DNA of 64,000 nucleotides from Gonatopus flavifemur (lineage: Eukaryota > Arthropoda > Insecta > Hymenoptera > Dryinidae). The stretch covers positions 23,578,001-23,642,000 of the forward strand of contig JAFFJZ010000002.1 in the NCBI GenBank assembly GCA_018340375.1. The letters are read 5' to 3'. How positions within the stretch are numbered: position 1 is the stretch's first letter; the number at the start of each line of letters is the position of its first letter. Shown here piece after piece: positions 34,831 to 45,908 of the stretch. The position numbers and the translations under genes are program-made. Under the pieces are notes generated by a model. That model was not told the origin of the DNA. It worked only from the letters and a program-made list of their open reading frames with translations, and did not search any database.

Positions 34831-36871
34831 AGATGACCTAGATAATGTTCTTCGTTATTTATTCTGGAAGAAACCTTAATAAATTCACAAAGATATCTCT
34901 CAGAATATGCAATTCGAACTTTTATCCGGGAAATACAAGTAAAATTTTTCTGTTAAATTCAGAGTAAAATCGTGCATGGAATGTACAAATATTTTCGATC
35001 ACCCAGTTTTGCGCTGTATTCGTTATGAGCTCAACAAATCAACATAAAATAAGCATTTAAGAATGAATATTGACCTCAAAACTAAAAAATCAATGTATCA
35101 ACATTCGTATCATCTTTATATTTGTATTAATAAGAATTTATGTGTTATTATTTCTTATTTAATTTTCAAATACTTCTAAAAAACATTGCAAACTAGTTGT
35201 TTGGATAAATCGAAACATATTTCTTCCTTATTGTCATTTTAGGACTAGAATTTCATATTCTAAGTAATGTTGAGAAAATGAAATCGTTTCGTGCAATTTT
35301 TGGGACAATTTTAAGATATTTTACCCAACATTGTTGACTAACTTTTGAATGTTGTTAACTTTTTTAAAAGATATCGAAAGTCATTTCCACTATCCGGGGT
35401 ATTTATGTTCATTATATTCATAAATCAGCTTCAACAAGACAATTTTTAATCCTAAATGTAAAAGATCAGTATTCGATACCTGCGTTGGTTGAAAAAACCA
35501 CATTTGATATTTCAATCATGATCGTTGGTCTCGGGATATAAACTAAAGACTCGAATATACGTATATGTACATAATTGGAAATTGAAATCGAATTAATCAT
35601 TCTCCCTCGATAAACAATATAAAGTACACTCAGGAGCTTTCTCTCTCATATCTTCCAATATCCACGATACAACGTAAATTATTTTTTCGCGGAATGAAAA
35701 ATCCTCGTGTAAAGCCACGATATTGCCGTTGGTAAAAGAAAACATTGCCATTCGTTCGAACGTGAAAGAGAATCGAAGCGGAAGAGAAAGAAAAGGAAAG
35801 AAAGTTTTTCCAGACTGAGAAAAAGAAAAGAGGGATACAAAAAAGAAAGTGGAGAGAGAGATGAAAAAAAATTACTCGCTCGGATGGTGTTTTTTCTTTC
35901 TTTTTGGTGAGGAAAAGATGGCCGTCGGGCAAAAACTAACTCGTTTCGTTCATATATGTACATACATACGTGCATGCACCGCTCATATTATCGTAGGGGT
36001 GTGTTTTCACAAACCTATGTGCACGTACGGAGAGAAGACGTAGAAGAAGAAGTAGTGAAAGAAGGAGAAGAAGGGGTGCGTATGCAGATCATCGTGAAAG
36101 TGGAATACAAAAGGCCTATAGTCTCACGCTATTGTGAGGTGGCAGGTAAGATAAAGGTGAGTCCCTGACTGGCCCCTAGGTTTTTACCGGATCCCTCTGG
36201 GTCTCATACAGTAAGGTTCTCTTTTTTTTTATCCATCATCTTCCACCGCACACTACTGGGGTCCAGTACGTGATGTCTCTTTAATTTTTATTAATGACAA
36301 CCGAATTTGAATTTCTGCATCGGTGATATGGGAACGACGAGAATGAAACTCGATTTCCTTCTTGACTTATACGTGACGATCGGCAAGGTGTCTCCGCTTA
36401 GGTGAAGATTCAGACTTCCTTGTCTCGCTGTCTTCTTCATCGTCATCGATCATAATTATACACACTTTCGCACGGAGTATCGGTGACTTTCTCCGAGGAT
36501 ACAATATTTAGGGAGGAGGGAGGGGGGGAACGGGAGGGCCGGAAGTTTATTTCTTGATTCGAAAACTATCGTTAATAGATGGAACGTTATACGTGACTCG
36601 AATTCAACTCTACAGATATAATAATCGATTAGCGAAGGTATTGTACTTTTTTTTTTGGTTCGTGTCTATCTATTGACATTTCCTTAAATTCAATTTCATT
36701 ATTGTTATATCAAAGTGCAGGGGAGAATTGTCAAGTCAATTGTGAAATTTTTCGATTTTTCAAGAAGTTTGAAAGATCATTGTAAAAAAATTCCTTCTAA
36801 AATGCAGAAACTGTGACTGTAGTTTTTCACAGCCACTTTTTTCTGAATTTTCAGATCGATTTTGTTAGATT
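34831..36871 (+). other. Non-coding stretch with CpG/GA-rich island and tandem donor sites
   Basis: The island 35630-36560 is GA-rich and then CpG-rich. At 36145 and 36156 two donor-like sites follow each other, GGCAG|GTAAGA and TAAAG|GTGAGT, at the end of a purine-rich, CpG-containing block. This could be an untranslated alternative first exon with tandem donors, but no open coding block or acceptor supports it. A G-rich run, GGGAGGAGGGAGGGGGGG, lies near 36511-36528. Confidence 0.25.
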
Positions 36872-37084
36872 TTGAGGGAATACCAGCGCCATGACACTAG
36901 CCAAATTTCTTTTCTCACTAATTATGCGAAAATGGAGCAGTATAATCAAAATATTGTTCTGTAAAGACCTTCTTCAATCAATAAAGATGGTCTGTACAAG
37001 GCGATATTTCAAGTACATTGCTTTATTTTTGTATAATTTATTAGGAAAGATTTGGCTGCTGCCACGCCGCTTGTATCCCCTTAA
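36872..37084. repeat. TTAA-flanked MITE, second copy
   Basis: The left end TTGAGGGAATACCAGCGCCA and the right end CCACGCCGCTTGTATCCCCTTAA match the ends of the 82-bp element at 31440 (GGGRATACYAGCGCC). Length is 213 bp. The left flank is TTGA, one base from TTAA. A third, one-ended match lies at 43924 (AGGGAATACGAGCGCAG). Confidence 0.5.
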
Positions 37085-37279
37085 GAAACATGACTGAACT
37101 TTTATAAAATTCAGAAAGAATTTCAGGCATATTTTTTTTACAATGATTTTGAAATATTTTCTCAGGGAAAAAAGAAAGGATGTTTCCTATCTCAGTATTC
37201 TTCTTTTTCCAATTCCTTAATTGGAAGGTTTTCACATACGGATAAATCAAAGAAATTGGCTGTGATATCGAAATCTTAT

Positions 37280-37725
37280 TTTGCTGGGTCCCTTTTGTTG
37301 GAGCAGTAACATTCTTGCTGTGACAGTAAATTATTTGCCATCACAGCAATCTTATTAGCAGAGACTGTCTGCTCCTCCAGCACATCTTGTTTGCCATTCT
37401 GTATAATGCTAAAAATTTCGCTGCTCTGGTTAATTATTTTACTTCCTCAACCATCCAGTTAGCTGTAGCAGCGAATCTTCGGCTAGGTAGCAAAAAAATT
37501 TGGTATTCTCTACACTGAAAAAATTTTGTTGCCAAAATTACCGTGAAATTGTTGAACATTGGAAAGTGATATTTTCTATAAATTTTACAAAATTCATAAT
37601 AATATTTTTGAAATATTTCTACTTGTCCCTCGATCACTGGGATTTCACGATAATTTTTCGAATAAAATTCTTCCAGTGTATATAATACCTAGATTCGCTG
37701 TAGCAACAAATTCTTCCCTCTGTAT
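37280..37725 (-). repeat. MITE family B, copy 2 (inverted), interrupted
   Basis: Reads as the reverse complement of family B: TTGTTGGAGCAGTAACATTC, TTGCTGTGACAGTAAATTAT, CCATCACAGCAATC, CTCCTCCAGCAC and GTTAGCTGTAGCAGCGAATC. It resumes after an insert with GATTCGCTGTAGCAACAAAT. Ends are approximate. Confidence 0.55.
37511..37680. repeat. 170-bp MITE nested in family B copy 2
   Basis: The left end TACACTGAAAAAATTTTGTT and the reverse complement of the right end, TACACTGGAAGAATTTTATT, agree and continue as TTACCGTGAAAT versus TTATCGTGAAAT, giving arms of about 45 bp. It begins and ends with TA. Confidence 0.65.
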
Positions 37726-39711
37726 AAAAAGGATGAGCATTCTGTTACCTTAAAAAATTTTTTCTCATGCGTGTAAACTGATTCCAACTTTATTATATCC
37801 AACTGGGTTTAATCAAACAAATGTTACGTATATGTAAGATGATCAGTATCGATTATTTTCCAGTCCACGTCGCTTCTGATCCTTCGATTTGAATGTAGCG
37901 TCATAAAATTTTCTCTTCGAAAGTTTGAGGGTGGGAATACTTTTAATTGACGACGGAGGTGGATTTCAGAACTTGATGTTAGCCGTCGTAAAAAAAGTTA
38001 TGATAGCAATCTGTACGAGGTTGGGGATGTTTGGTTCTGTTCTGGGAGATTCTCTATCACTTCGATGCCTTGACATGAAAAAATACCCACATAAAAATGG
38101 AGACAATCTGCACAAAGTTTGGAACGAAAACAAACAAAAAAGTAAATTTTGTGCCGAGATATTTACAGCTGATGCAAAGCACAGGAATTGAGCATGAATT
38201 CGGTATCATCCTGAAGTACTAAACTTCGATGGAGGGACCTCATGATTCATTCAACATCATATAATTTATATACTTAAAAAACAATTGAAGAATTATTTAT
38301 AAAGATGTGAAAAAATTATAGAAATATATGTTATTTATTATTATTTTAAACTGATTCGAGACATAAAAATTTACTTCAATAATATCCCCTCGTTCTTTAC
38401 ACGCGGGGAAGTAGAATGATATTGTAAAATATTGTTTTTCAATATCCTCGTATCAATTTGAGATTGAATAGTAATGATTTTCATTGATATTGATTCCTCT
38501 TTCGGAAGTAATCCGATACTATGACCTAATACAAGTTCCATCGCAAAATGCAATCGGTCGATAAACGGCCTAGATCTATTTTTGTTCCGTTATAATTGCC
38601 TTTTTCGGTGCATCTATTGATCCTACAAATCTTTTTCGGTTCTTGTGTACAATAACCGATCAGTTGTATTGTTTACTTTTTTATTCTCTCTCGTGCCCGA
38701 CGCCATGATCTGGATTCTTTCATTCGGATATACGGCGTTGGATATCAATCATTTGTGAATTTTTCATTTGGATCATCATATTTGAGAAGATGAAAACTGA
38801 TGAGTATCGAAGGAGGATCTTCGAAAATAGTATTTTCTCATATTTAATGTAGAGTGGAAGCGAAGGAAGGTTGAAGGAAAACAAAAAAAGCGTAGTTGCA
38901 TATAGAATTTGAAAAAGATAGGTGCATTCGTACGGTTTCGTTCTCTACATCCTTCATCGGAAATAAACGTACTAGAATAATAAAAGTTAAGTGCATTATC
39001 TTGTTACAAGGTTTCAAGAATTTTCCGAATGATTCAATCTGTGTTATGGAAATTATTAATACCTTGATAGTCAGACAGAATGGAAATAAGAAGGCTGATT
39101 CACTCGTCTTAAACATTGAAATTGTCATTCGACTGAATCCACACTTTGACTAATTTCTGCATGAATTTTAATGTTTTTTGCGGAGACTTGTTTTATTTTC
39201 TCGAATATTCATGTGAATTGGAGTTTTTACTTCCTATTTCATGTTTGATGTACATGGGATTGAATTCATGTGAGTGATTGAAATCATTTTTCTAATTTTT
39301 CTGATACCTCATCTTGTAGTTTTTGGTATCCACATGAAATATGCGCGAAATTTAATTCAAAGTCTAGTATTTTTTAAACAACCTCAGGTCAATTATTTGC
39401 ATTTTCCAATCATGTTTTCATAGAACACCATGTAACCCATTTGTTATAAATTCGCCAATATTCGCACACGATTTGGAATATTCCTAAATTTTTACACCAA
39501 GGAAAATGATTCACTTGAATATGAATCTACTAGATAACCTTTCATTGCATCCTATGAAATTTCAATTGATTCAAGTACATTTTATTCGAAATGAATGAAA
39601 ATTTATTCGGATGAAATAAATTTTTTATCTGATCCAATTAAAAATCTAGTAAGTTGAATATCTACCCTGTTTAGGATATTTTAAAGAATCTGTCTGATGA
39701 ATGGGAAATTT
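37726..39711. other. A+T-rich non-coding stretch
   Basis: No gene was seen. A less A+T-rich patch at 38550-38720 (CGGTCGATAAACGGCCTAG, CTCGTGCCCGACGCCATG) may be a conserved element. Around 39495-39670 weak inverted complementarity suggests another eroded small element. Confidence 0.25.
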
Positions 39712-40031
39712 AATGGGTCCCCTGCTTCAAAAATCTGATTTAAACTTATAAAGTGGTGAATCAGTTTGAATGAGATTTCTGTTCAGGAATTTTCCTATTT
39801 GATCTCGTTTAAATATAATCGGTTTGAATAGGAAATTTCGACTCAATGGGATTTAATCAGTGAATTCGAATGTACATGATCCGAATTTCTTGATTATATC
39901 TCATTGAGTAAAAATTTCCTATTCAAACCGATTAGATTTGAATAAGATCAAATAGGAAAATTCCTGGACAAAAATCTGATTCATACTATTGACCAGTCAA
40001 TAGGTTTCAATCGGATCTTTTAAGCAGGGTC
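39712..40031. repeat. Long foldback element
   Basis: Two arms of about 110-150 bp. The ends GGTCCCCTGCTTCAAAAATC and CGGATCTTTTAAGCAGGGTC are complementary. Inner arms hold GAATTTTCCTATTTGATCTC, then CGGTTTGAATAGGAAATTTC, on the left, and TTTCCTATTCAAACCGATTA, then GATCAAATAGGAAAATTCCT, on the right. The loop is about 60 bp. It is non-coding and would form a stable hairpin. Confidence 0.75.
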
Positions 40032-40344
40032 TAAATGCAATTTAGTGATGTTGAATCAGAATTTTGAATATTTTTGATGGGATTTCATGGAATATTTCTA
40101 TCAAGGTACTCTCTAAATCTGAAAGTTTGAAAAATCGATGGTTTCACATTATCAAATCTCAGAAATGATCTATTTGTCTGGTATGAATGATATTTTGAGT
40201 GAGATTCCACTCTTCGAGGGTAAAGAATTTACTGCAAAATTAAAGTGGTTGTGAAATTTCAACCTCCAATCTCAGACCCCATTCTGAAAGTGTAAAGATC
40301 AAACTCTAAGCATTATTGAGACCATATTTCATCCTTCAGCGAGG

Positions 40345-40500
40345 AAAACCCAGCTGCAGCAGCCTAGTAGCTAGAATCCCCGTGCACGGACATGGAATCA
40401 GTCCAAGCAGCTCAATTTTAGCTGTTATGGCGAGTAGATTAGCTACAAATGCAAATTTTTTCGCAGTACGAATTAAAATTTAGCTGCAAGAGCTAACAGA
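40345..40500. repeat. Partial relative of the 56990 hairpin (AGCTGC type)
   Basis: Words AGCTGCAGCAGCCTAGTAGC, TGCACGGACATGGA, TTTTAGCTGTTATGGCGAGT, TTAGCTACAAATGCAAATTT and AAAATTTAGCTGCAAGAGCT match the element at 56990-57214 in the same order. The outer right arm is missing. Confidence 0.6.
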
Positions 40501-41616
40501 AAAACCATTGCCTCACATGAAATGGAATTCGCACAATTTTTTTTTGACGATTGATATTATTTTTCTCTTCATTGAAAGACTATTTTTATTATCCAAGATA
40601 ATTGACTCCCATCCCACAGCTTGGAATCCATTCATACTTACACATGGTACACTCAGACACGGTCTTGATCTTATAAGATTCATATTTTAGATTGAATTTT
40701 GAGATGGTCATATAAAATGTAGGTGTATGTCATATAGAGGAAACAGTGAAGGCAATGTACAGTGTTTTTTCTTCCTCCTCGTCTCCTTATAATATATCCC
40801 TTTCTTCCTCTCTCTTCTCGGGAGTGGCCACGTGTTTTTTCAATGACGAGTAGCAGACGCCATCACGCTTCTTCTCCATTTATTCGATCAATCGAATACC
40901 GGCGCAAGTATCAAGTGCTTTCCGTGGGAAAGGTGGTGACGTGTTGAATTTTATCGGTTATTCCAGATTTCAATAGAAGTAATACAAAATTCATTGAATT
41001 CCATACTTGAGGTTTTGGTAGAATGTTGATAAAATTCTTAATACAAAGATGTCAATGATTCAGACTTTAGTAAGTATTTTTTCGAATCATTTTTAAGTTG
41101 TAATATAAATTTTCATAAAAGTGGAAAATGGATGTTGAGTTCTACGAGAGTGAATCAAGTTGTCATGGATTAAATTAAAATCTGTTGAATTTTTATTTTA
41201 TTTTGTTCCCGGGGAATGGTATAAGAAGATAAAAAGGAGAATCAGTCGCATTAAAGTGCATTGCCGATGTATTCCTCCAAATAATTCATGACAGCCAACT
41301 CGGCGAATATAGTTTTAATGTCTCAATATTCAAGCTGATAGGTGCCATGTCTTTTGTGGATGATTTTGAAGTGGAGTAACAACACAAATAGTTTTGGGAT
41401 TCAGGAATTTGATAAACTAAGGGATCAGAAATAATTTCAACATGCTTTTTTTGCTTATATAACAATAGGAATGGGAATGAGGCATGCATTATCTGGACCT
41501 GATGTTTTCCATAGTTACATTTCTATTAGGGTATGTTTCATATTCAATAGGAATGAGCGAGAACTCGAATAATTCGGGTTTCTCATTCGACAGTTGGGAC
41601 AAGTCAAGATAAGGCG
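40501..41616. other. Non-coding stretch
   Basis: A less A+T-rich patch at 40770-40940 (CTCGGGAGTGGCCACGTG, CGAGTAGCAGACGCCATC) may be a conserved element. Nothing else was seen. Confidence 0.25.
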
Positions 41617-42096
41617 AAATAAATCCCCGAAGAGACCATGAAGCTTCAGCAAACGTTCAGATTAGATCTGTGTAGATCGGGCCGAAGGTTCATAACAGTT
41701 AACTTCACAAACGTTTGACAAAGATTCTACGAACGTTAAAATGTCCGCCTCGAAATACTTCCAGGAGACATAGATGGAACGTTCGGTGGAGGTTCATCGA
41801 AGGTTTGATGAAACTTCACAAAAATATCTATACTTATCTTGAGTTTTGACAATTTAAATGCATGATCAATTAATTAAAAAAACATAAATTAATATAAGTA
41901 TAGATATTTGTGTGGAGCTTCATCAAAGCTTTGATGAACCTTCAACGAACGTTCCATATATGTTCCCTGAAAGTATGTCAAGGCGAACGTTTGTGAATCT
42001 AAAAGTTAGCTTTTATGAACCTTCGGCCCGATCTATACAGATCTAATCTGAACGTTTGCTTAAGCTTCATGTTCTCTTCGGGTCGGGATTTTTTTG
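41617..42096. repeat. Large foldback element with arms of about 200 bp
   Basis: The left arm begins AAATCCCCGAAGAGACCATG; the right arm ends CATGTTCTCTTCGGGTCGGG. Further complementary pairs are CAAACGTTCAGATTAGATCT with AGATCTAATCTGAACGTTTG, GATCGGGCCGAAGGTTCAT with ATGAACCTTCGGCCCGATC, and ATATCTATACTTAT with ATAAGTATAGATAT. The A+T-rich loop is about 50 bp. The arms are GC-richer than the region and hold repeated AACGTT/AACGTTC words. No coding capacity. Confidence 0.8.
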
Positions 42097-44722
42097 ATTT
42101 TTCGAACTTTCCCCTCCACCTCCCTCGATTTCATTCAGGTTTCCCAATATTGAATTGCAAATTTTATTGCTAGTGAGACCCTGCTGGGAATGCCAGGCAG
42201 AACCAGGCGAATAATTGTTGTCAGGCTCTGTATGGTTTTTATACAGTAGAAGTTGAACAAACTCTTCACCCAGCTTTGTTTAAGATTATCAAATTGAAAC
42301 GTTCTGTTGTCAAAAATTGACAGCAATCTCTCCAGAAGATTTTCCTGCCAGGTTCCAGAAAGGACCCTAACCGCACACTCACTGATTTCCATGCTGCATC
42401 CCCGTGGATTCTACGTGGATACAAGGTGGAAATGCAGAAATGTCCGATGCTGTATGTTCCAATTTCCTCGGGATAAAAATCGTTCAAGGCCTGAAAACAA
42501 ATTTTTTGTTCGATTCTGCAAAGCAATTTCGGCAGGAAAGTGTAATTGATGAAACATTCAATTCAACTAAGATATCGCGGTGAAGATCATTACTGATTCG
42601 ATTCTGATTTGTGTCGAAGTCAATAAAATATATTAGGGAATCATTAATCAGAGTACTCAAAAAAAAAAGGAACCATCTGAAGATCGTTTAAATCAACAGT
42701 AAAAAAACCTGAATTCCCTGTCTCTTCTCCCTAAAAAAAAAAACATAACAATAAATGTCCTCGTATTTCAGTAAGCTGTATTTTTTCTCATCATTACATC
42801 AACACGTCATTCATTCTCTACTCCACAATGAATTTTTTTTATTCAGGCTCCGTGGCCTGTTGACGATCATTAGCCAAAGAGGAGGCGTTTAAACCATCCC
42901 CTGTAAACTTTATATAGATACTAGATATTCATTTCGTCGAGTAGGGAAAAAAAAAAGTTTTCAGTAGAATAATTTTTTTACTTCAACTCAAGATGTTATA
43001 GAGTCAATACACGTACGTGTACTGAAAAGAGGACGAAAAAAATATGAGAAAAAATTACATCGCATCGCGTGGGGTGTGTCGATAGGGCATCAAGTGAGCA
43101 AAAACGTTCCCCTTCGTTTATCCGACTCCTTTGAATGAATTAATCTCATTTAAAATAAATATAAAATTAAAATGTACTTGAAGTTTTCAACCTGTTCATA
43201 CGCTGTGCTAATTATATGATGTAAATGCTTGTATTTAAACGTAAATTCACTGGAAAAAAAGTTCATTTGAATGATGCTTTTCATATTTTGTGTTTCAATC
43301 CGAATGAATAAATTTTTGTGAATTCCTGTAAATGGATTTTCAAAGGAGGAAAAAAAAAGGTCATGTGGAGTTTATTGACGAATTTGAGATCATTTCGATG
43401 GAATTATTGTTTCGTGATATCGATTTTGTAGAGAATTTTATAATTCTTTATTGGAGAATTTTCTGAAGCTCTGAATGAGGAAAAAAGCTTTTTACATAAA
43501 TTTTCCAAATCTCGTTACTCTTTGGTGAATTTCTGATCAATCTCAACCACCAAAGGGTTTCCCGGTGCAATCGATTCACGTTCAGAAGAAGAATCATCAC
43601 CTCTTAACATGGTGATTGATCGATCGTCATTCAATGTATTGAGGACGAGAGAGAAGGAATAAAAAAGAAACATGGAATGGAATGGAGGGAAGAATTCAAA
43701 CATGAGAAACTTTATATCTTCTTTTTTTGTAACCACCTTGTTACCAGATGAATGAATATGATGGAAAGGTATAAATGTATGGCATTGGCATGCGTTGAGT
43801 ATTTCCTATTGAAACATTGTTGTGCAAATCATCGACACATTGTGAATGATCTCTTGGAGTTTTGAAATAAATTCCTCATTTTGTTCCTCTGTATAAGTAA
43901 ATGAACTGAAAAAAATTCTTTTTAGGGAATACGAGCGCAGTAGTAGCTCCATCTGGTGGCATTTTTTTCCAAACGAAAATACTCCAAACTGAACTCATGA
44001 AAGAGTTTTAAATGTTTAAAGATAAATCTTTGAATGTCATAGTTTAGAAAATTTCTAGAATAATTTCAAGTAGGGTTTTTCTGGGTTTTTTTTGTCACCA
44101 ATTGTATTTGATAGACCATTTTGAATTTTCGAATTTCTTTTGAATTTATTATCAATAGATTTTCAATACGAGATCTTTCATTTGAGATTTAATTCCAGTC
44201 AATGATAGACTGAATACTCACTGTGTAGAAATCGTGGAGAGTTTCTCCTCATCGCAATAGTAGATTTCATTACCTCTATGGCGGGAGAGTAGTTCTATCA
44301 TGGGAAACTTGACATTTTTCCTACGTTCTAAGGAACTAGCCAGATTTCTCGGCGTTGAATCCTTCAGAAAATAACGGGAATGTTCAACAAATTATAGTGA
44401 AAAGTTTTCCATCCATAGAGGAACTTTGCTGCCATCAATGTTTGGGAGAAAATTCCACAATTACTTTTTGAAATGACTGGTTCAATAGTTGTGATCTCTT
44501 GTTGATGAGATGAAATCATGATTTTTGCTCTGAAAACCGGCCTAATTCGGAATATCACATCCCTAAATGTGTTTCAATCAATCATTTGCTATCGAACATT
44601 CCCATATATCAACTGATCATCACGTGGGCCCAACTGCTGAGTTACTTTGTTAACCAGTGATAAGCCGTATTTCCACCAATAATAGGCAATCCACCGTTGG
44701 CTATTAGGAAAAAAAATTATTA
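42097..44722. other. A+T-rich non-coding stretch
   Basis: Short frames at 42135-42550 overlap on both strands in a less A+T-rich patch (GAATGCCAGGCAGAACCAGG); they show no family resemblance. A one-ended match to the TTAA-type MITE lies at 43924. No gene is supported. Confidence 0.25.
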
Positions 44723-45331
44723 TCCCAATAAACACACAAACACACGTTATTTCAACGTTGAGAGAACGTTAGACAGTCAAACGGACGTCAATCGTTGATT
44801 TCATAACGTTGATTTTTAGTTGAAATTTGATAGGGACATAGACGACCAGGAATTACGTTTTGATGACATGCAATTTGAACTAATATTCAAAAATAACCAT
44901 CAAACGACGTCCTCAAAAAACGTGTTTATAACACCTTGTGTTTGAACTTCAATTGAAGATATTCTGCTAAAAATGTCGAACCAAACCGAACAATGGTTAA
45001 AATTTCAACAAAGAGCAAGATAGTAAATAGTGTAGCATACTTTCCAAATTCTATCATACTCAGAAATATCATTGTTCTCGATATTGAATGAAAAGTTTTC
45101 AAAATAATTTGTTGGATTCAATTCACGTTTTAGCACCATCATTGGGCCACGTCAATATTTGACGTCTTTTAAACGATGTTCAAACCGTTGATATGGCGTT
45201 ATTTTATGGTTGAAGAACACGTGATCTGCCGCGACATTTTTACGTTGAATCAACGCAAGAACATTACTAATTCACAACGTGTGGTTATTGACTGTTTTTG
45301 ACGTTTTTAAAACGTGCGTGTGTTTACTGGG
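44723..45331. repeat. 609-bp inverted-repeat element rich in AACGTT
   Basis: The left end CCCAATAAACACACAAACAC and the reverse complement of the right end, CCCAGTAAACACACGCACGT, agree. The word ACGTT and its variants recur many times through both halves (for example TTCAACGTTGAGAGAACGTT). It is non-coding. The element class is not determined; flanking bases do not give a clear duplication. Confidence 0.6.
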
Positions 45332-45390
45332 ATTGCACTGAGATAGAACTGTAGCTGCAAACGAGCCCAAGTACATTTTTGTGGTTACAG

Positions 45391-45794
45391 TACACTGTAA
45401 AAAATAATCAGAATTTTCCTGCATGTGAGGATGTGAATATTCCAACCACGTTTAGGAAATAGATATTCCATTACCTGTATTTGAATTTCCCTTATACTAT
45501 TACTAGAAATCCGACATGCATCGGAATTTTCCGACAAGGAGATGGGAAAAAGAAATCAATCGCGTATAACATGTACTTGAAAGTTATCACTAAAACCGAG
45601 CAGGGCACCGCAGCTGAGGTCGTAGGTCGTAGCGTGCTCGCTTTCGGCCCGAACAACCCGGGGTCGATCCTGAGTGCGGGTGGGTGTTGTGCAGTCGCAT
45701 ATTTTTTGCCATGATTGTATAGGAAAATTATGAACCAATGATAGTATTTACATACATGTATAGGAAATGTCCGATGGAAATTTCTTACAGTGTA
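45391..45794. repeat. MITE family D, diverged copy 5 (middle layer)
   Basis: Ends TACACTGTAAAAAATAATCA and GAAATTTCTTACAGTGTA form the family D terminus. Inner words such as CATCGGAATTTTCCGAC and ATACATGTATAGGAAAT are family-like. The normal length is about 220 bp; the extra length is explained by the tRNA-like insert. TA is present at both ends. Confidence 0.6.
45611..45710 (+). mobile_element. tRNA-like SINE fragment (inner layer)
   Basis: A GC-rich block inside the A+T-rich MITE. It holds a B-box-like GGGTCGATCC at 45661-45670 (consensus GGTTCGANNCC). Upstream, GGTCGTAGCGTGCTCGC is an A-box-like region in which GGTCGTAG is partly duplicated, and CCCGAACAACCCGGGG lies between. About 40 bp after the B box the strand reads ATTTTTT, a possible Pol III stop. 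It does not fold convincingly into a functional tRNA. A tRNA-derived SINE remnant is the simplest reading. Confidence 0.45.
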
Positions 45795-45908
45795 GCCATA
45801 TTTTCCATTGAAGTGGCTATGAGAATCGCTGTGATAATGAAAATATAGCACCTGTGACTAAAAATTGTACTTGGGCTCATTTTCAGCGACAGTTTTTTTC
45901 CCTCAGTG

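Larger units (their letters stand above)
45336..45908. repeat. Outer MITE of a three-layer nest
   Basis: The left arm CACTGAGATAGAACTGTAGC, then CGAGCCCAAGTACATTTTTG, is the complement of the right arm, where CAAAAATTGTACTTGGGCTC-like sequence (ACTAAAAATTGTACTTGGGC) precedes GACAGTTTTTTTCCCTCAGTG. The left arm is cut after about 55 bp by the element at 45391. The outer element directly adjoins the AACGTT-rich element ending at 45331. Confidence 0.65.

Noticed and set aside
45611..45710. Functional tRNA gene
   Set aside because: Only the B box is near consensus, the A-box region is partly duplicated, and no acceptor stem can be paired.
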